From JBLHGU01 sp047615875 (lineage in GTDB: Bacteria > Pseudomonadota > Gammaproteobacteria > Arenicellales > CAJQKF01), in the NCBI GenBank assembly GCA_047615875.1, contig JBLHGU010000080.1, forward strand, positions 1 to 21,947: 21,947 nucleotides of DNA. Direction: 5' to 3'. A model generated the notes under the pieces. The model saw only the letters and a program-made list of their open reading frames with translations, searched no databases and was not told the DNA's origin. This document shows positions 8,139 to 16,638 of the stretch, piece after piece. Numbering within the stretch: the first letter of the stretch is position 1; every line of letters starts with the position of its first letter. The translations under genes were made by a program, and so were the position numbers.

Positions 8139-9320
8139 ATGCGCATACTTTTCCTTGCCCCCCATCCTTTTTTTCAGGATCGCGGCACACCCATCGCCGT
8201 AAAACTGGTATTGGAGTGGATGTCGAAGGCAGGCCATGAAGTAACTCTGATCACATTTCCCGAAGGCCAGGACATTAAGTTGCCCGGTTTAACCATTGTG
8301 CGAGTCAGGAAGATCGCAGGGGCAAATAATGTGAAGCCCGGGTTTTCCGGTAAGAAACTGATCTATGACGGACTGCTTTGGTGGTCTGCTCGGCAACAAC
8401 TCAAACGCCAACGCTTCGACCTGATTCATGCAGTTGAAGAGTCGGCATTTATCGCCAGGCAATTGGGTAGTGGCAGGAAGATTCCCTATGTTTATGACAT
8501 GGATTCTTCCCTGGCACAGCAAATGTGCGAGAAAATGCCAGCGCTAGATAGCTTGTCGTGGTTCTTCCGGCGGGCGGAAAATTGGGCTATTAATGGTGCG
8601 GCAGGAATTCTGCCAGTATGTCGTGCTCTTGAGGAAATAGTTTCACAGGCTCGGCCAGGTGCTTTGATTCAACGACTAGAGGATATTTCGTTGCTGCCCT
8701 CGACATCACAAGATGAAGCAAAAGAGGTGGAGCAATTACCGGACGTGCCAGCAGATTCCGTTAGATTTCTGTATGTCGGAAACCTGGAGTCTTATCAAGG
8801 TATCGATCTGATGCTGCAATCCTTTGCTTTAGCTGTAAAAAAGAATCAGCGATTGCGTCTTTGTATTATCGGTGGGGCAAAAGCCGATATTGAGACTTAT
8901 AGTAGTAAGTGTGAAGGTTTGAGTATCGTCGCTCAGGTTGCTTTCCTCGGCCCGAGGCCCGCTGCGAATCTTGCGAGTTATCTAGCCCAGGCAGATGTTC
9001 TTGTCTCTGCTCGGAGTAAGGGCATTAACACGCCAATGAAGATCTATTCCTATCTAGATTCAGGACGGGTAGTATTGGCCACCCGCATGCTCACTCATAC
9101 TCAGGTGCTAGATGACACTATTTCCTGTCTGGTAGAACCAGACCCGGAATCCATGGCAAATGGTATGTGTCACCTTGCGGAGAACGCTTCATTAAGGCAA
9201 CAGTTGTCGGGGGCAGCAAAACAGCGAGTTAAGGAAGAATTTTCCCGGCCGGCTTATGATAGAAAACTAACTCAGTTTTATAACCAATTAACACAATATA
9301 TTCAGACTAAGGCGAACTAA
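8139..9320 (+). CDS. GT4-type glycosyltransferase, 393 aa
   Basis: This GT-B glycosyltransferase transfers a sugar from an activated donor to an unknown acceptor at the cytoplasmic side of the membrane. The N-terminal Rossmann domain begins at once with MRILFLAPHPFFQDRGTPIA, where the RGTP turn is the usual acceptor-side motif. The frame is also open from a TTG at 8088, but the first 17 codons are not family-like, so the ATG at 8139 is chosen. The C-terminal donor domain starts near residue 225 (FLYVGNLESYQGIDLML) and contains KGINTPMKIYSYLDSGRVV followed by LATRMLTHTQVL. That is a GT4 subgroup in which the usual E-x7-E donor motif is modified. It is followed after one base by the SDR gene, so the two are co-translated. 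Donor and acceptor are unknown. Confidence 0.85.
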   Translation: MRILFLAPHPFFQDRGTPIAVKLVLEWMSKAGHEVTLITFPEGQDIKLPGLTIVRVRKIAGANNVKPGFSGKKLIYDGLLWWSARQQLKRQRFDLIHAVEESAFIARQLGSGRKIPYVYDMDSSLAQQMCEKMPALDSLSWFFRRAENWAINGAAGILPVCRALEEIVSQARPGALIQRLEDISLLPSTSQDEAKEVEQLPDVPADSVRFLYVGNLESYQGIDLMLQSFALAVKKNQRLRLCIIGGAKADIETYSSKCEGLSIVAQVAFLGPRPAANLASYLAQADVLVSARSKGINTPMKIYSYLDSGRVVLATRMLTHTQVLDDTISCLVEPDPESMANGMCHLAENASLRQQLSGAAKQRVKEEFSRPAYDRKLTQFYNQLTQYIQTKAN

Positions 9321-9321
9321 A

Positions 9322-10302
9322 GTGAAAGTACTGGTAACCGGCGCAACCGGATTTACGGGAAGCGTTCTGACACGCAAATTACTCGCTCAGGGCTATGATG
9401 TTAAAGCTCTGGTAAGAGATAAATCGCGTTTTAATTTCCCTGAGGCTAGTCAGCTGGAAGTGGTGGAAGGTGATATCACTGATCACGAAAAACTGATCGA
9501 AGCGGTAGCAGACGTTGAAGTGGTGTATCACATTGCCGCCTTGTTTCGACAAGCAGGAGTACCAGATTCTGTCTATTGGGATGTTAATCTGCATGCTACT
9601 GAGGCATTGCTAAAGCTGTCTCAGGAAGCTGGTGTAAAACGTTTTGTACATTGCAGTACCGTCGGTGTGCATGGTCACATCGAAAACCCACCGGCGGATG
9701 AAAACTGCCCGGTCGCGCCCGGCGATATCTATCAGGTTACCAAGCTTGCCGGAGAGCAGAAAGCTATAGAGTACGGTGCGCAAAATAATTTCGCCGTCAG
9801 TGTCATTCGGCCCGGACCTATTTACGGACCAGGCGACTTGCGATTGCTAAAGTTATTCAAGTTGGCTGCAAAATCTGTTACCCCAATAATTGGTGACGGA
9901 CGTATCTTTTTTAATATGGTGTATGTCGAGGATCTGGCTGATGCTTTTATACTCGCTTCGCAACGTGAAGAAGCGATAGGCGAGATCTTTATAGCGGCAG
10001 GTCCAGAAAATATGCGACTAAATGAAATCGTCGATGTTATAGCCGGCATGCTGGATAAACCACAACGCAAGTTTCACATGCCCGCATTTCCGTTTCAGTG
10101 GGCAGGCACTATTTGCGAAAAAATTTGTATCCCTTTGAATATTGAGCCACCGATCTATCGTCGTCGCATCGACTTTTTCACCAAGAGCCGGGCATTCAAT
10201 ATCGATAAGGCACGCAACTTGTTGGGTTATGACCCACAGTTTAACTATGACAAAGGCCTGGCTGCTACCATAGCCTGGTATCGCCAGCAAAAACTGCTGT
10301 AA
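9322..10302 (+). CDS. Extended SDR: NAD-dependent epimerase/dehydratase or reductase, 326 aa
   Basis: This is an extended short-chain dehydrogenase. The N-terminal nucleotide-binding motif is GATGFTG (residues 7-13), the mid-strand serine is in HCSTVGVHG, and the catalytic YxxxK is in YQVTKLAGE near 137. VIRPGPIYGPGD and the FFNMVYVEDLADAF segment are typical of the sugar epimerase / 3-beta-hydroxysteroid dehydrogenase / dihydroflavonol-reductase group. The start is GTG at 9322, one base after the glycosyltransferase stop, with AAGG at 9309-9312 as ribosome site. In this setting the enzyme most likely modifies a nucleotide sugar or reduces a glycosylated lipid. It has some resemblance to hopanoid-associated epimerases, but no hopanoid gene is present, so I do not assign that function. 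Confidence 0.87.
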   Translation: MKVLVTGATGFTGSVLTRKLLAQGYDVKALVRDKSRFNFPEASQLEVVEGDITDHEKLIEAVADVEVVYHIAALFRQAGVPDSVYWDVNLHATEALLKLSQEAGVKRFVHCSTVGVHGHIENPPADENCPVAPGDIYQVTKLAGEQKAIEYGAQNNFAVSVIRPGPIYGPGDLRLLKLFKLAAKSVTPIIGDGRIFFNMVYVEDLADAFILASQREEAIGEIFIAAGPENMRLNEIVDVIAGMLDKPQRKFHMPAFPFQWAGTICEKICIPLNIEPPIYRRRIDFFTKSRAFNIDKARNLLGYDPQFNYDKGLAATIAWYRQQKLL

Positions 10303-10330
10303 CTATCTCCCGAACATATATTAGAACCCT

Positions 10331-11509
10331 ATGAAAAAGCTTGCACTTATTGGTAGCTTCTCCGGACGAAACGCCGGCGATGCCGCAATTCTGGGAAATA
10401 TACTCGACGACTTCGCCGAGGTGCGCTCGGATATTGAATTCCTTGTGCCCACTATAAAGCCGGGTTTTGTTAGGAAAAATTTTGGTCATCACAACCTCAA
10501 GATAATGGGCATGATGCCGTGGCATGGCTCGTTGAAAGCATTGGGTATTGCCAACTACCGAGCCATGACTGAGTCCGATGCTATATTGATTACCGATAAC
10601 GCTTTTTTCGACCGCAAGTTTTATAACCCGTTGGTGAATACATTGTATTCCATTGCATTGTTTACTCCAGCCAGTCGCAAGCGCAATATACCTATCGTTT
10701 TTTATAATGCCAGTGTCGGACCCATCGATACCGATGTGGGTGAGAAAGCTTTGCAGAAAGTTCTCGATGGCACGGCATTGGTAACGCTAAGAGATATAAA
10801 GACCAAGGAGCTATTTGAAGAGCGAAAATTGCGTTCACCTGAAGTACATCTACATGCTGATTGCGCTATCAATACCGCTCCATCAGATGAAGGACGAATG
10901 CAGAGCATCATTAGAAAGGAAGGTTTGTTTACCAATCCTAATGGCACTATTACCTTTAATGTTAACTCTTACATCGATAACTGGAGCAACACCGGCACCT
11001 TTACCCGCCAGGATTTCTGTAAGGTCATTGCCGAGTCCGCAGATGATGTGATTGAAAAACTCGGCGTTGAAGTTTTGTTTGTTGTAACCCAGGTAATGGA
11101 TCTTGGTATAACCAGAGAATGTATGGAGAAAGTACGTAATCAGCAACACATCAAGCTGATTACCAATGAAGAGTACGGTTATAGCGATATCGTGGGGATT
11201 CTGGATCGATCAGAGACCCACATAGGCTTACGTACTCACTCACTGATTTTTTGCGCCGCTGTTAATACGCCGATGATATCTATTAATTCCTATCCGAAGA
11301 ACACCGGCTTTATGCGCAGTATTGGTCAGGATGACTGGATGATTGAATTTTCAGAAATTAATCGCGAGCGGGTTACCGATCTGGTGGTGCGTTCCTTCGA
11401 ACAGCGAGAGCAACGCCGCAACGAACTGGCGCCAATAACTAAAGATGAAAAACGCAAGGCGAAAGCTAGTGTTGACCTGGTATGCCAGCTAATTGATGCC
11501 AAACAATAG
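10331..11509 (+). CDS. Polysaccharide pyruvyl transferase family protein, 392 aa
   Basis: This is a PF04230-type protein. The N-terminus carries the family signature (GSFSGRNAGDAAILGNI, residues 8-24), where the N-x-GD-x-AI core is conserved. The C-terminal part contains THIGLRTHSLIFCAAVNTPMISI (in two halves around residues 297-319), with the conserved H of the RxHSL motif and the substrate-binding strand. Members add pyruvate ketals from phosphoenolpyruvate to sugars in exopolysaccharide or cell-wall polymers (for example CsaB); related proteins do other transfers. There is no signal peptide or membrane segment, so it is cytoplasmic. It lies 28 bases after the SDR gene and ends the glycan unit. 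A pyruvylated, acidic surface glycan or glycolipid is the simplest inference. The acceptor sugar is unknown. Confidence 0.85.
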   Translation: MKKLALIGSFSGRNAGDAAILGNILDDFAEVRSDIEFLVPTIKPGFVRKNFGHHNLKIMGMMPWHGSLKALGIANYRAMTESDAILITDNAFFDRKFYNPLVNTLYSIALFTPASRKRNIPIVFYNASVGPIDTDVGEKALQKVLDGTALVTLRDIKTKELFEERKLRSPEVHLHADCAINTAPSDEGRMQSIIRKEGLFTNPNGTITFNVNSYIDNWSNTGTFTRQDFCKVIAESADDVIEKLGVEVLFVVTQVMDLGITRECMEKVRNQQHIKLITNEEYGYSDIVGILDRSETHIGLRTHSLIFCAAVNTPMISINSYPKNTGFMRSIGQDDWMIEFSEINRERVTDLVVRSFEQREQRRNELAPITKDEKRKAKASVDLVCQLIDAKQ

Positions 11510-11602
11510 ACGCTAATTCATACCTCCAAACCTGGAAAGACACGAATTGTCGCTGGGAAACTTCCACTTGACGTATAAATTAGCTATTCTCGCCGGTTGT
11601 TC

Positions 11603-11631
11603 CCGATTGGTACCCTGCCATCGGAATTTTT
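11603..11631 (+). terminator. Hairpin plus T-run upstream of the TRAP operon
   Basis: CCGAT(T)GG, loop TACCCTG, then CCATCGG form a 7-bp stem with one bulged T, followed by AATTTTT. It has the form of a rho-independent terminator. It lies 93 bases after the pyruvyl transferase stop and 33 before the TRAP start, so it can end the glycan transcript. If a promoter lies at the TATAAA at 11574-11579, it would instead sit in the TRAP leader. Confidence 0.45.
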
Positions 11632-11664
11632 CTACAATTTCATAAAATTGGGGAGTCTAAGAGT

Positions 11665-12675
11665 ATGTTGAAGAAAACTTTAATAGCTGCAGCGGTTATG
11701 TGCGGCAGTTTTGTGGGTAGTGCGCAGGCCGCTACCACCCTGAATTTGTCCAGTTGGCTGCCTCCAACGCATCCTATTGTGGCAGATATGATCAAGCCCT
11801 GGATTGAAGCAGTTAAAAAGGAGTCTGGTGGTTCACTGGATATTCGCATTCTGCCCAAGCCTTTGGGTAAACCGCCCGCGCACTTTGATCTTGCCAAAGA
11901 TGGCGTTGCCGATATCACCTATGGTGTGCATGGCTATCAACCTGGCCGTTTCCTTCTGACCAAGGCCGTTGAAATGGCATTTCTGGGTGAAAGTGCAGAG
12001 ACTATTTCCGTTGCCTACTGGCGCATCCACCAGAAACATCTTGCTGCAGCTGATGAGCATAAAGGTGTACAACTTCTGGGTCTGATGAGCCATGGCCCCG
12101 GTAATATGTTTAATACCAAACGAGCATTGAATACTCTGGCTGACTTAAATGGCCTAAAAATTCGCGTCGGCGGTGGTGTTATTAATGATGTGGCTGGTGC
12201 AATTGGGGCAACTCCTCTATTGAAACCAGCCCCTGCTTCCTATGAGCTGGTTTCCAACGGTGTTGCGGACGGTGTGTTCTTTCCATCTGAATCAATTAAG
12301 TCATTCAAACTGGATAAGTTGATTAAGCATGCCACGCTGGTTCCCGGTGGCTTGTACAACACCAGTTTCTTCCTGGTTGCTAATCCGGCTTCTTTCGCTG
12401 GCCTGTCACAGGCTGATCAAGATGCTCTAATGCGTGCATCGGGTGAAAACTTCGCCCATATTGCTGGTAAAGGCTGGGATGCAGCGGATCAACGTGGTCG
12501 TGATGCAATGACGGCTGCCGGAGTAGCTGTTATCACGGCATCTGATGCCATGGTTGCAGAAATAAAGGCCAAGACTGGTCCTATCGAAGCTGCCTGGGTA
12601 GCTGCTGCTAAAGCTAAAGGTATTGATGGTGCAATGGTTATGCAAGACCTGCGTGCTGAAATCGCGGCTCAATAG
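11665..12675 (+). CDS. TRAP transporter periplasmic substrate-binding protein (DctP family), 336 aa
   Basis: This is an extracytoplasmic binding protein that delivers a small organic acid to the TRAP permease encoded next. A Sec signal peptide is clear: K3-K4, a hydrophobic core to about residue 20, and AQA before the mature ATTLN (cleavage near 22/23). The DctP fold is shown by LKIRVGG at 164-170, whose R167 aligns with the conserved arginine that grips the ligand carboxylate in this family. The following GATPLLKPAPASYELVSNG is also typical. Length is normal. The ATG is preceded by GGGAG at 11651-11655, a good ribosome site. It is the first gene of a P-Q-M operon. The ligand is not predictable: C4-dicarboxylates, sugar acids, sulfonates and amino-acid-derived acids are all bound by relatives. 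Confidence 0.92.
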   Translation: MLKKTLIAAAVMCGSFVGSAQAATTLNLSSWLPPTHPIVADMIKPWIEAVKKESGGSLDIRILPKPLGKPPAHFDLAKDGVADITYGVHGYQPGRFLLTKAVEMAFLGESAETISVAYWRIHQKHLAAADEHKGVQLLGLMSHGPGNMFNTKRALNTLADLNGLKIRVGGGVINDVAGAIGATPLLKPAPASYELVSNGVADGVFFPSESIKSFKLDKLIKHATLVPGGLYNTSFFLVANPASFAGLSQADQDALMRASGENFAHIAGKGWDAADQRGRDAMTAAGVAVITASDAMVAEIKAKTGPIEAAWVAAAKAKGIDGAMVMQDLRAEIAAQ

Positions 12676-12689
12676 GGAAAGTTGACTCG

Positions 12690-13187
12690 ATGAATAATGC
12701 TGACGCTTGGCGTCAGAAGCTAGAAAATTGGCTGCGCCGCGTCCTTGGAGGATTCGGCGCAGCACTTTTGTTTTTTATGATGGCCCTGACATTTGTTGAT
12801 GTTTTGGGCCGTTATTTTTTTGACGCGCCGGTAAAAGGTGGTTTTGAGATTACCGAGTTTGTTCTAGCCACGCTTATATTTGCCGGGCTTCCGCTGGTCA
12901 CCGCCCGCGGGGAGCACGTTACCGTTGATCTGTTTGATCGATTTGTTCCCTCAGGAATAGCACGGGTGAGAGATTTTTTGCTCGATTTACTCGGTGCTGG
13001 AGTAATGGGTTTGCTGTGTCAACGCATGTGGATAAAATCCTTTGAGGCAGTTGGTTACGGTGACTCCAGCGCAGTACTGCAGTTTCCCATTTATCCGGCC
13101 TACTTTTTTATGTGTGCGATGTTGGCAGCAACTTGTCTCATTTATCTTTTGATGGCATGGATTAAATTAGTGAGTAGATCGGCGTGA
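12690..13187 (+). CDS. TRAP transporter small permease (DctQ family), 165 aa
   Basis: This is a small membrane protein with four hydrophobic helices, at about residues 17-40, 53-75, 90-115 and 128-155. It contains family features such as VDVLGRYFFDAPVKGGFEITE in sections (helix 1 end and loop) and ARGEHVTVDLF, which closely match DctQ subunits. With DctM it forms the sodium-driven TRAP permease in the inner membrane. An AGGGAAAG stretch sits just before the ATG. Its stop overlaps the next gene start (GTGA), so the two are translationally coupled. Confidence 0.92.
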   Translation: MNNADAWRQKLENWLRRVLGGFGAALLFFMMALTFVDVLGRYFFDAPVKGGFEITEFVLATLIFAGLPLVTARGEHVTVDLFDRFVPSGIARVRDFLLDLLGAGVMGLLCQRMWIKSFEAVGYGDSSAVLQFPIYPAYFFMCAMLAATCLIYLLMAWIKLVSRSA

Positions 13188-14500
13188 CAGCTTCACTAAT
13201 TGCTTTCGGTATTTTATTACTACTGATCCTACTACGGATGCCAATCGCCATATCCATGATGGTGGTGGGTTTTGTTGGTTTTGGTCTGGAAATAAACTGG
13301 AACGCATCCCTTGGCATGATAACAACAGTGACTTACGAAACTGGCCTGTCCTATGGTTTATCCGTGGTTCCGCTATTTATATTGATGGGCAACTTTGTCA
13401 CAAAGGCCGGATTATCCGATGAGCTTTATACTGCATCCAATGCCTTTTTAGGTCACAAAAAGGGTGGCCTGGCCATGGCGACTATAGTCGCCTGTGGTGG
13501 TTTTAGTGCGGTGTGTGGTTCAAGCCTTGCTACTGCGGCCACAATGTCTAAAGTTGCTTTGCCCTCTATGCGCCGATTTGGCTATTCAGATGAACTGGCA
13601 ACCGGTTCAATCGCTGCAGGTGGCACACTGGGTATTCTGATTCCTCCCAGCGTGATTCTGGTGATTTATGGAATTATGACCGAGCAGGATATCGGTAAGC
13701 TGTTTATCGCCGGGCTGCTGCCAGGATTACTTGGCATCATTCTGTATATGGCCGCAGTTCGGGTAAAGGTGGCTATCTCACCTGAGTCAGGACCACCCGG
13801 CGAACGGATGGACTGGTCGGAGCGAATGCAAGCGCTAAAGGGAGTTTGGGGTGTTGTATTGTTGTTCACCCTTGTTATCGGTGGCATTTATCTTGGTGTA
13901 TTTACACCTACTGAAGCCGCCGGCATTGGCGCTTCCGGAGCATTTTTCTTTGCTTTATTACGACGTCGACTAGGCTGGCAGTCATTGTTTGAGGTGTTGC
14001 TTGAAAGTGCCCGCACCACGGCGATGATTTTCACCATACTGATTGGCGCCCTGATGTTCTCTAATTACATCAACGTTGCCGGTATGCCTGATGTGATTGT
14101 GAGCTTTGTGGTGTCTTTGGATCTAGGGCCATTTGAAGTAGTACTGCTCATGGTAATGGTCTATCTCATTCTGGGCTGCGTTCTGGAGAGTCTTTCCATG
14201 ATTCTGCTAACGGTGCCCGTGTTCTACCCGGTCATTCTAAGCCTGGATTTTAGCGGTATGATTGATCCGGAATATGTATTGATCTGGTTCGGAATAATTG
14301 TTGTTGTAGTAACCGAAATCAGTTTGATTACACCACCTGTGGGCTTAAATGTATTTGTTTTAAGAGCGGTATTGCCTGATGTCTCCCTGGGTACGATATT
14401 TAAGGGAGTGACACCCTTTTGGTGTGCCGATATTGTTCGTCTGGCACTTTTGCTGTTGTTCCCAATGATATCGATTCTGTTGCCCTCGTTAACCCGATAA
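13184..14500 (+). CDS. TRAP transporter large permease (DctM family), 438 aa
   Basis: This is the large integral-membrane subunit that carries the transport pathway of the tripartite system. It is hydrophobic throughout, with roughly twelve membrane segments. The family hallmarks are GGFSAVCGSSLATAATMSKV near residues 105-124, ATGSIAAGGTLGILIPPSV near 141-159, the TPTEAAGIGA loop near 242-251, and EISLITPPVGLNVFV near 377-391. The two hairpin regions with GSS/A and TPPVG-type motifs fit the elevator-type sodium-coupled mechanism known for this family. The start is GTG at 13184, overlapping the DctQ stop by four bases. It ends the TRAP operon and converges on the queuosine-precursor transporter gene. 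Confidence 0.93.
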   Translation: MTASLIAFGILLLLILLRMPIAISMMVVGFVGFGLEINWNASLGMITTVTYETGLSYGLSVVPLFILMGNFVTKAGLSDELYTASNAFLGHKKGGLAMATIVACGGFSAVCGSSLATAATMSKVALPSMRRFGYSDELATGSIAAGGTLGILIPPSVILVIYGIMTEQDIGKLFIAGLLPGLLGIILYMAAVRVKVAISPESGPPGERMDWSERMQALKGVWGVVLLFTLVIGGIYLGVFTPTEAAGIGASGAFFFALLRRRLGWQSLFEVLLESARTTAMIFTILIGALMFSNYINVAGMPDVIVSFVVSLDLGPFEVVLLMVMVYLILGCVLESLSMILLTVPVFYPVILSLDFSGMIDPEYVLIWFGIIVVVVTEISLITPPVGLNVFVLRAVLPDVSLGTIFKGVTPFWCADIVRLALLLLFPMISILLPSLTR

Positions 14501-14551
14501 TGGACAACTGAATTGCCTCGAGAGGATCGTGGCGTGTTGTTAGTTCAGATT

Positions 14552-15127
14552 TTATTCTTGAGCAGCAGTTTGTTGCAGTGCGATGGCCGCTCTGAAGGGA
14601 ATTAACATGGCCATGGCAACCACAAACTTTATGCCCAAATCGCCAGCTGCCCAGGTCATCCACGGCAAACCAGTTCCGGCAAAAGCGGCACAAAAGAATA
14701 TTCCGGTATCAACTACAGAACCTACACCAGAAGAGACAATCGGTGCCTTCCACCAGGACATTCTACGCATACGATCAAATATCGTAACATCGAGCAATTG
14801 TGCCGTTAAAAAGGCTGCTCCAGAAGCTATGGCAATGCGTGGTGTGGCCAGATATATTGATGCCAGTACGGCGATTGCGAAGCCAATGGCGACGACACGA
14901 CGTGCTCTGGCAGCACCGTAGCGACGATTGGTTAAGTCGGTAATTAGAAACGCCACGGGATAACTTAGTGCACCCCAGGTCAACCAGTCATTAATTGGAT
15001 ACTGCACGAGAACATTGGATGCCGCTACGATGACCACCATAGCTAGAACAGGCAGGATGAGGGAGTTTTTTGTGGCAGTATTCACGATAGTGATCTTTGA
15101 CGGCTTTGCGGGCGCGCGATATAACAT
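14552..15127 (-). CDS. yhhQ: VUT-family queuosine precursor transporter (YhhQ-like), 191 aa
   Basis: This is a multi-pass inner-membrane protein of the DUF165/VUT family, known in E. coli as the importer of queuosine precursors for tRNA modification. Conserved features are VQYPINDWLTWGALSYP near residues 43-59, ITDLTNRRYG near 63-72, LATPRIAIASGAAFLTAQLLD in two halves near 93-113, and WWKAPIVSSGVGS near 125-137. About six hydrophobic helices are visible. The frame opens at a TTG at 15130, but the adjacent ATG at 15127 is the better start. No clear ribosome site is seen. I looked upstream for a preQ1 riboswitch and found none. It stands alone on the minus strand, converging on DctM with a 51-base gap. 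Transport specificity (preQ0, preQ1 or queuine) is not shown. Confidence 0.92.
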   Translation of the reverse strand: MLYRAPAKPSKITIVNTATKNSLILPVLAMVVIVAASNVLVQYPINDWLTWGALSYPVAFLITDLTNRRYGAARARRVVAIGFAIAVLASIYLATPRIAIASGAAFLTAQLLDVTIFDRMRRMSWWKAPIVSSGVGSVVDTGIFFCAAFAGTGLPWMTWAAGDLGIKFVVAMAMLIPFRAAIALQQTAAQE

Positions 15128-15130
15128 CAA

Positions 15131-15358
15131 AATGCGTTAAATTGCAAATTATCTGCTTCGAATCCGCTGATTTATTTAAACTTTCTAGATTCAGTACTGG
15201 GTCAGAAACATTTACAATATAAATCGGTGTATGATTTTTCTTTTCTCCACACTTATTAATAGGCTAATTGATTGGTAAACGTTGGCGCATTCCAGCGCCT
15301 AATGGAAACTCTAAATTCTGCAGAATTCCCTTAATTTTTATTTGCACAGGTTTTGTAC
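15131..15358. promoter_or_regulatory. Divergent spacer with hairpin and 14-bp palindrome
   Basis: This region separates the minus-strand queuosine-precursor transporter from the class V PLP enzyme. It holds GGCGC-ATTCCA-GCGCC at 15284-15299 and a perfect 14-bp palindrome, AATTCTGCAGAATT, at 15314-15327, which ends 31 bases before the ATG at 15359. The palindrome is a candidate operator for the downstream gene set. No confident -35/-10 pair was found. Confidence 0.4.
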
Positions 15359-16612
15359 ATGTTTGACGAGCAATTTTTGTCCCAGGTAAGAGATAAATTT
15401 CATCACGTAGATTCTTGCCCTTATCAGGGGCCACGGGCATTTTTCGAAAATGCAGGTGGTTCTCTTACGTTGAAATCTGTGGTCAGTGTTAACGCTGAAT
15501 TATCAGCTATTCCGGATAATCAGGGGCGTGATAATCCGGCTTCCCATGAATTGGTGAGAATTATTAACCAGGCCCGGGAGGACATGCTGCTGTTTCTTGG
15601 TGCATCTAGTGGCAAGGTATTTGTCGGTGAAAGTGGCACAGAACTACTCTTCCGATTGGTGCGAGCGGCCATATTGGGTTCTGCTCCTGGCGGCTCAGTG
15701 TTGGGTAGTACGTTGGAACATCCTGCTACGGTCAGTGCCTGTAAAAGATGGGGTGATGTTGCCGGCAAAAAGTATATTGCCGTACCCCACGATGACGACA
15801 CCGCAACGGTTACCGCAGACGCCTATCGACAATATGTCACTGCGGATACACGGGTAGCCACGATTATTCAAACCAGTCCGGTATCTGGTATGTCGGTGGA
15901 TGTAAAAGCTGTGGTAGAAGTGATTCGTGCGGTTTCTCCAGGCTGTTTTATTATTGTCGATGGAATTCAGCATGCTGCTCATGGCGGCCTGGATTTAGAT
16001 GCTTACAACATTGATGGTTTTGCGGTATCTGCTTACAAGGTATTTTCTCGCCATAACTACGGTGTGGCATGGACCTCAGATCGGCTGAGCGTATTACCTC
16101 ATGATCACCTCGACGGTACGCCAGCTGATTTCTGGGAAATGGGCACCCGCGATACCGGCGCCTACGCAACCTTTAGTGAAGTGGTCAACTATCTGGATTG
16201 GCTTGGTTCTCAATATACGGATTCCACTGATCGACGCGAACGCGTGCTGGCTGCAGGTAAGGCCATGAGCAATCAGGAGGCTCATCTGGTCAATATTATG
16301 TTAAACGGAGACGGAGATCAGAAAGGCCTTTCTGATATGCCCAAGGTGTTCGTTATTGGCGGTCATGAGAACGCGAACAGGGAAGGGCTGGTATCACTGG
16401 CTGTTGATGGCGTAGAGTCGGTGCAGGTAGTTAGGCAATTAAACGACGCAGGGGTGCGCACCCATCTGCGCAAAAATGACTACTTTTCGGGTAATATTTT
16501 AACACCGCTTGGTATGGACACTTGTGTCAGGGTATCCATGTGCCATTACAATTCTCCTGCAGAGGTGCGGAAATTCCTCGGCATAATGGAAGGAATTTGT
16601 GAAAGTGAGTAA
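15359..16612 (+). CDS. Class V PLP-dependent aminotransferase-fold enzyme, 417 aa
   Basis: This is a fold-type I PLP enzyme of the class V group (cysteine desulfurases, isopenicillin-N epimerases, serine/alanine aminotransferases). PLP contacts are visible in DGIQHAAHGG (D201 for the pyridine nitrogen, Q204 and H205) and in the lysine loop SAYKVFSRHNYG, where K227 is the likely Schiff-base lysine. Earlier landmarks are FENAGGSLTLKSV near 29-41, ESGTELLFRLVR near 91-102 and QTSPVSGMSVDV near 171-182. I see no obvious active-site cysteine loop of SufS/IscS type, so cysteine desulfurase is less likely. The ATG at 15359 has ACAGG about eight bases upstream; a TTG six bases earlier is the alternative. 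It is followed after 26 bases by the cyclase gene. Substrate unknown. Confidence 0.8.
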   Translation: MFDEQFLSQVRDKFHHVDSCPYQGPRAFFENAGGSLTLKSVVSVNAELSAIPDNQGRDNPASHELVRIINQAREDMLLFLGASSGKVFVGESGTELLFRLVRAAILGSAPGGSVLGSTLEHPATVSACKRWGDVAGKKYIAVPHDDDTATVTADAYRQYVTADTRVATIIQTSPVSGMSVDVKAVVEVIRAVSPGCFIIVDGIQHAAHGGLDLDAYNIDGFAVSAYKVFSRHNYGVAWTSDRLSVLPHDHLDGTPADFWEMGTRDTGAYATFSEVVNYLDWLGSQYTDSTDRRERVLAAGKAMSNQEAHLVNIMLNGDGDQKGLSDMPKVFVIGGHENANREGLVSLAVDGVESVQVVRQLNDAGVRTHLRKNDYFSGNILTPLGMDTCVRVSMCHYNSPAEVRKFLGIMEGICESE

Positions 16613-16638
16613 AGTGCAGTAGCCATTATGAGTTTTGT

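Noticed and set aside
11568..11590. TTGACG / TATTCT as the TRAP promoter
   Set aside because: The spacing is only 11 bases, too short for a sigma-70 promoter.
14516..14525. CCTC-GA-GAGG palindrome between the TRAP operon and the queuosine-precursor transporter as a terminator
   Set aside because: It has four-pair arms, a two-base centre and no T-run; it is probably chance.
14583..14921. 112-codon plus-strand frame antisense to the queuosine-precursor transporter
   Set aside because: The minus-strand gene has strong family motifs throughout; the antisense frame shows none.
15131..15240. preQ1 riboswitch before the queuosine-precursor transporter
   Set aside because: Expected because of the gene function, but the minus-strand leader lacks the preQ1-I hairpin and the A-rich tail with the conserved core.
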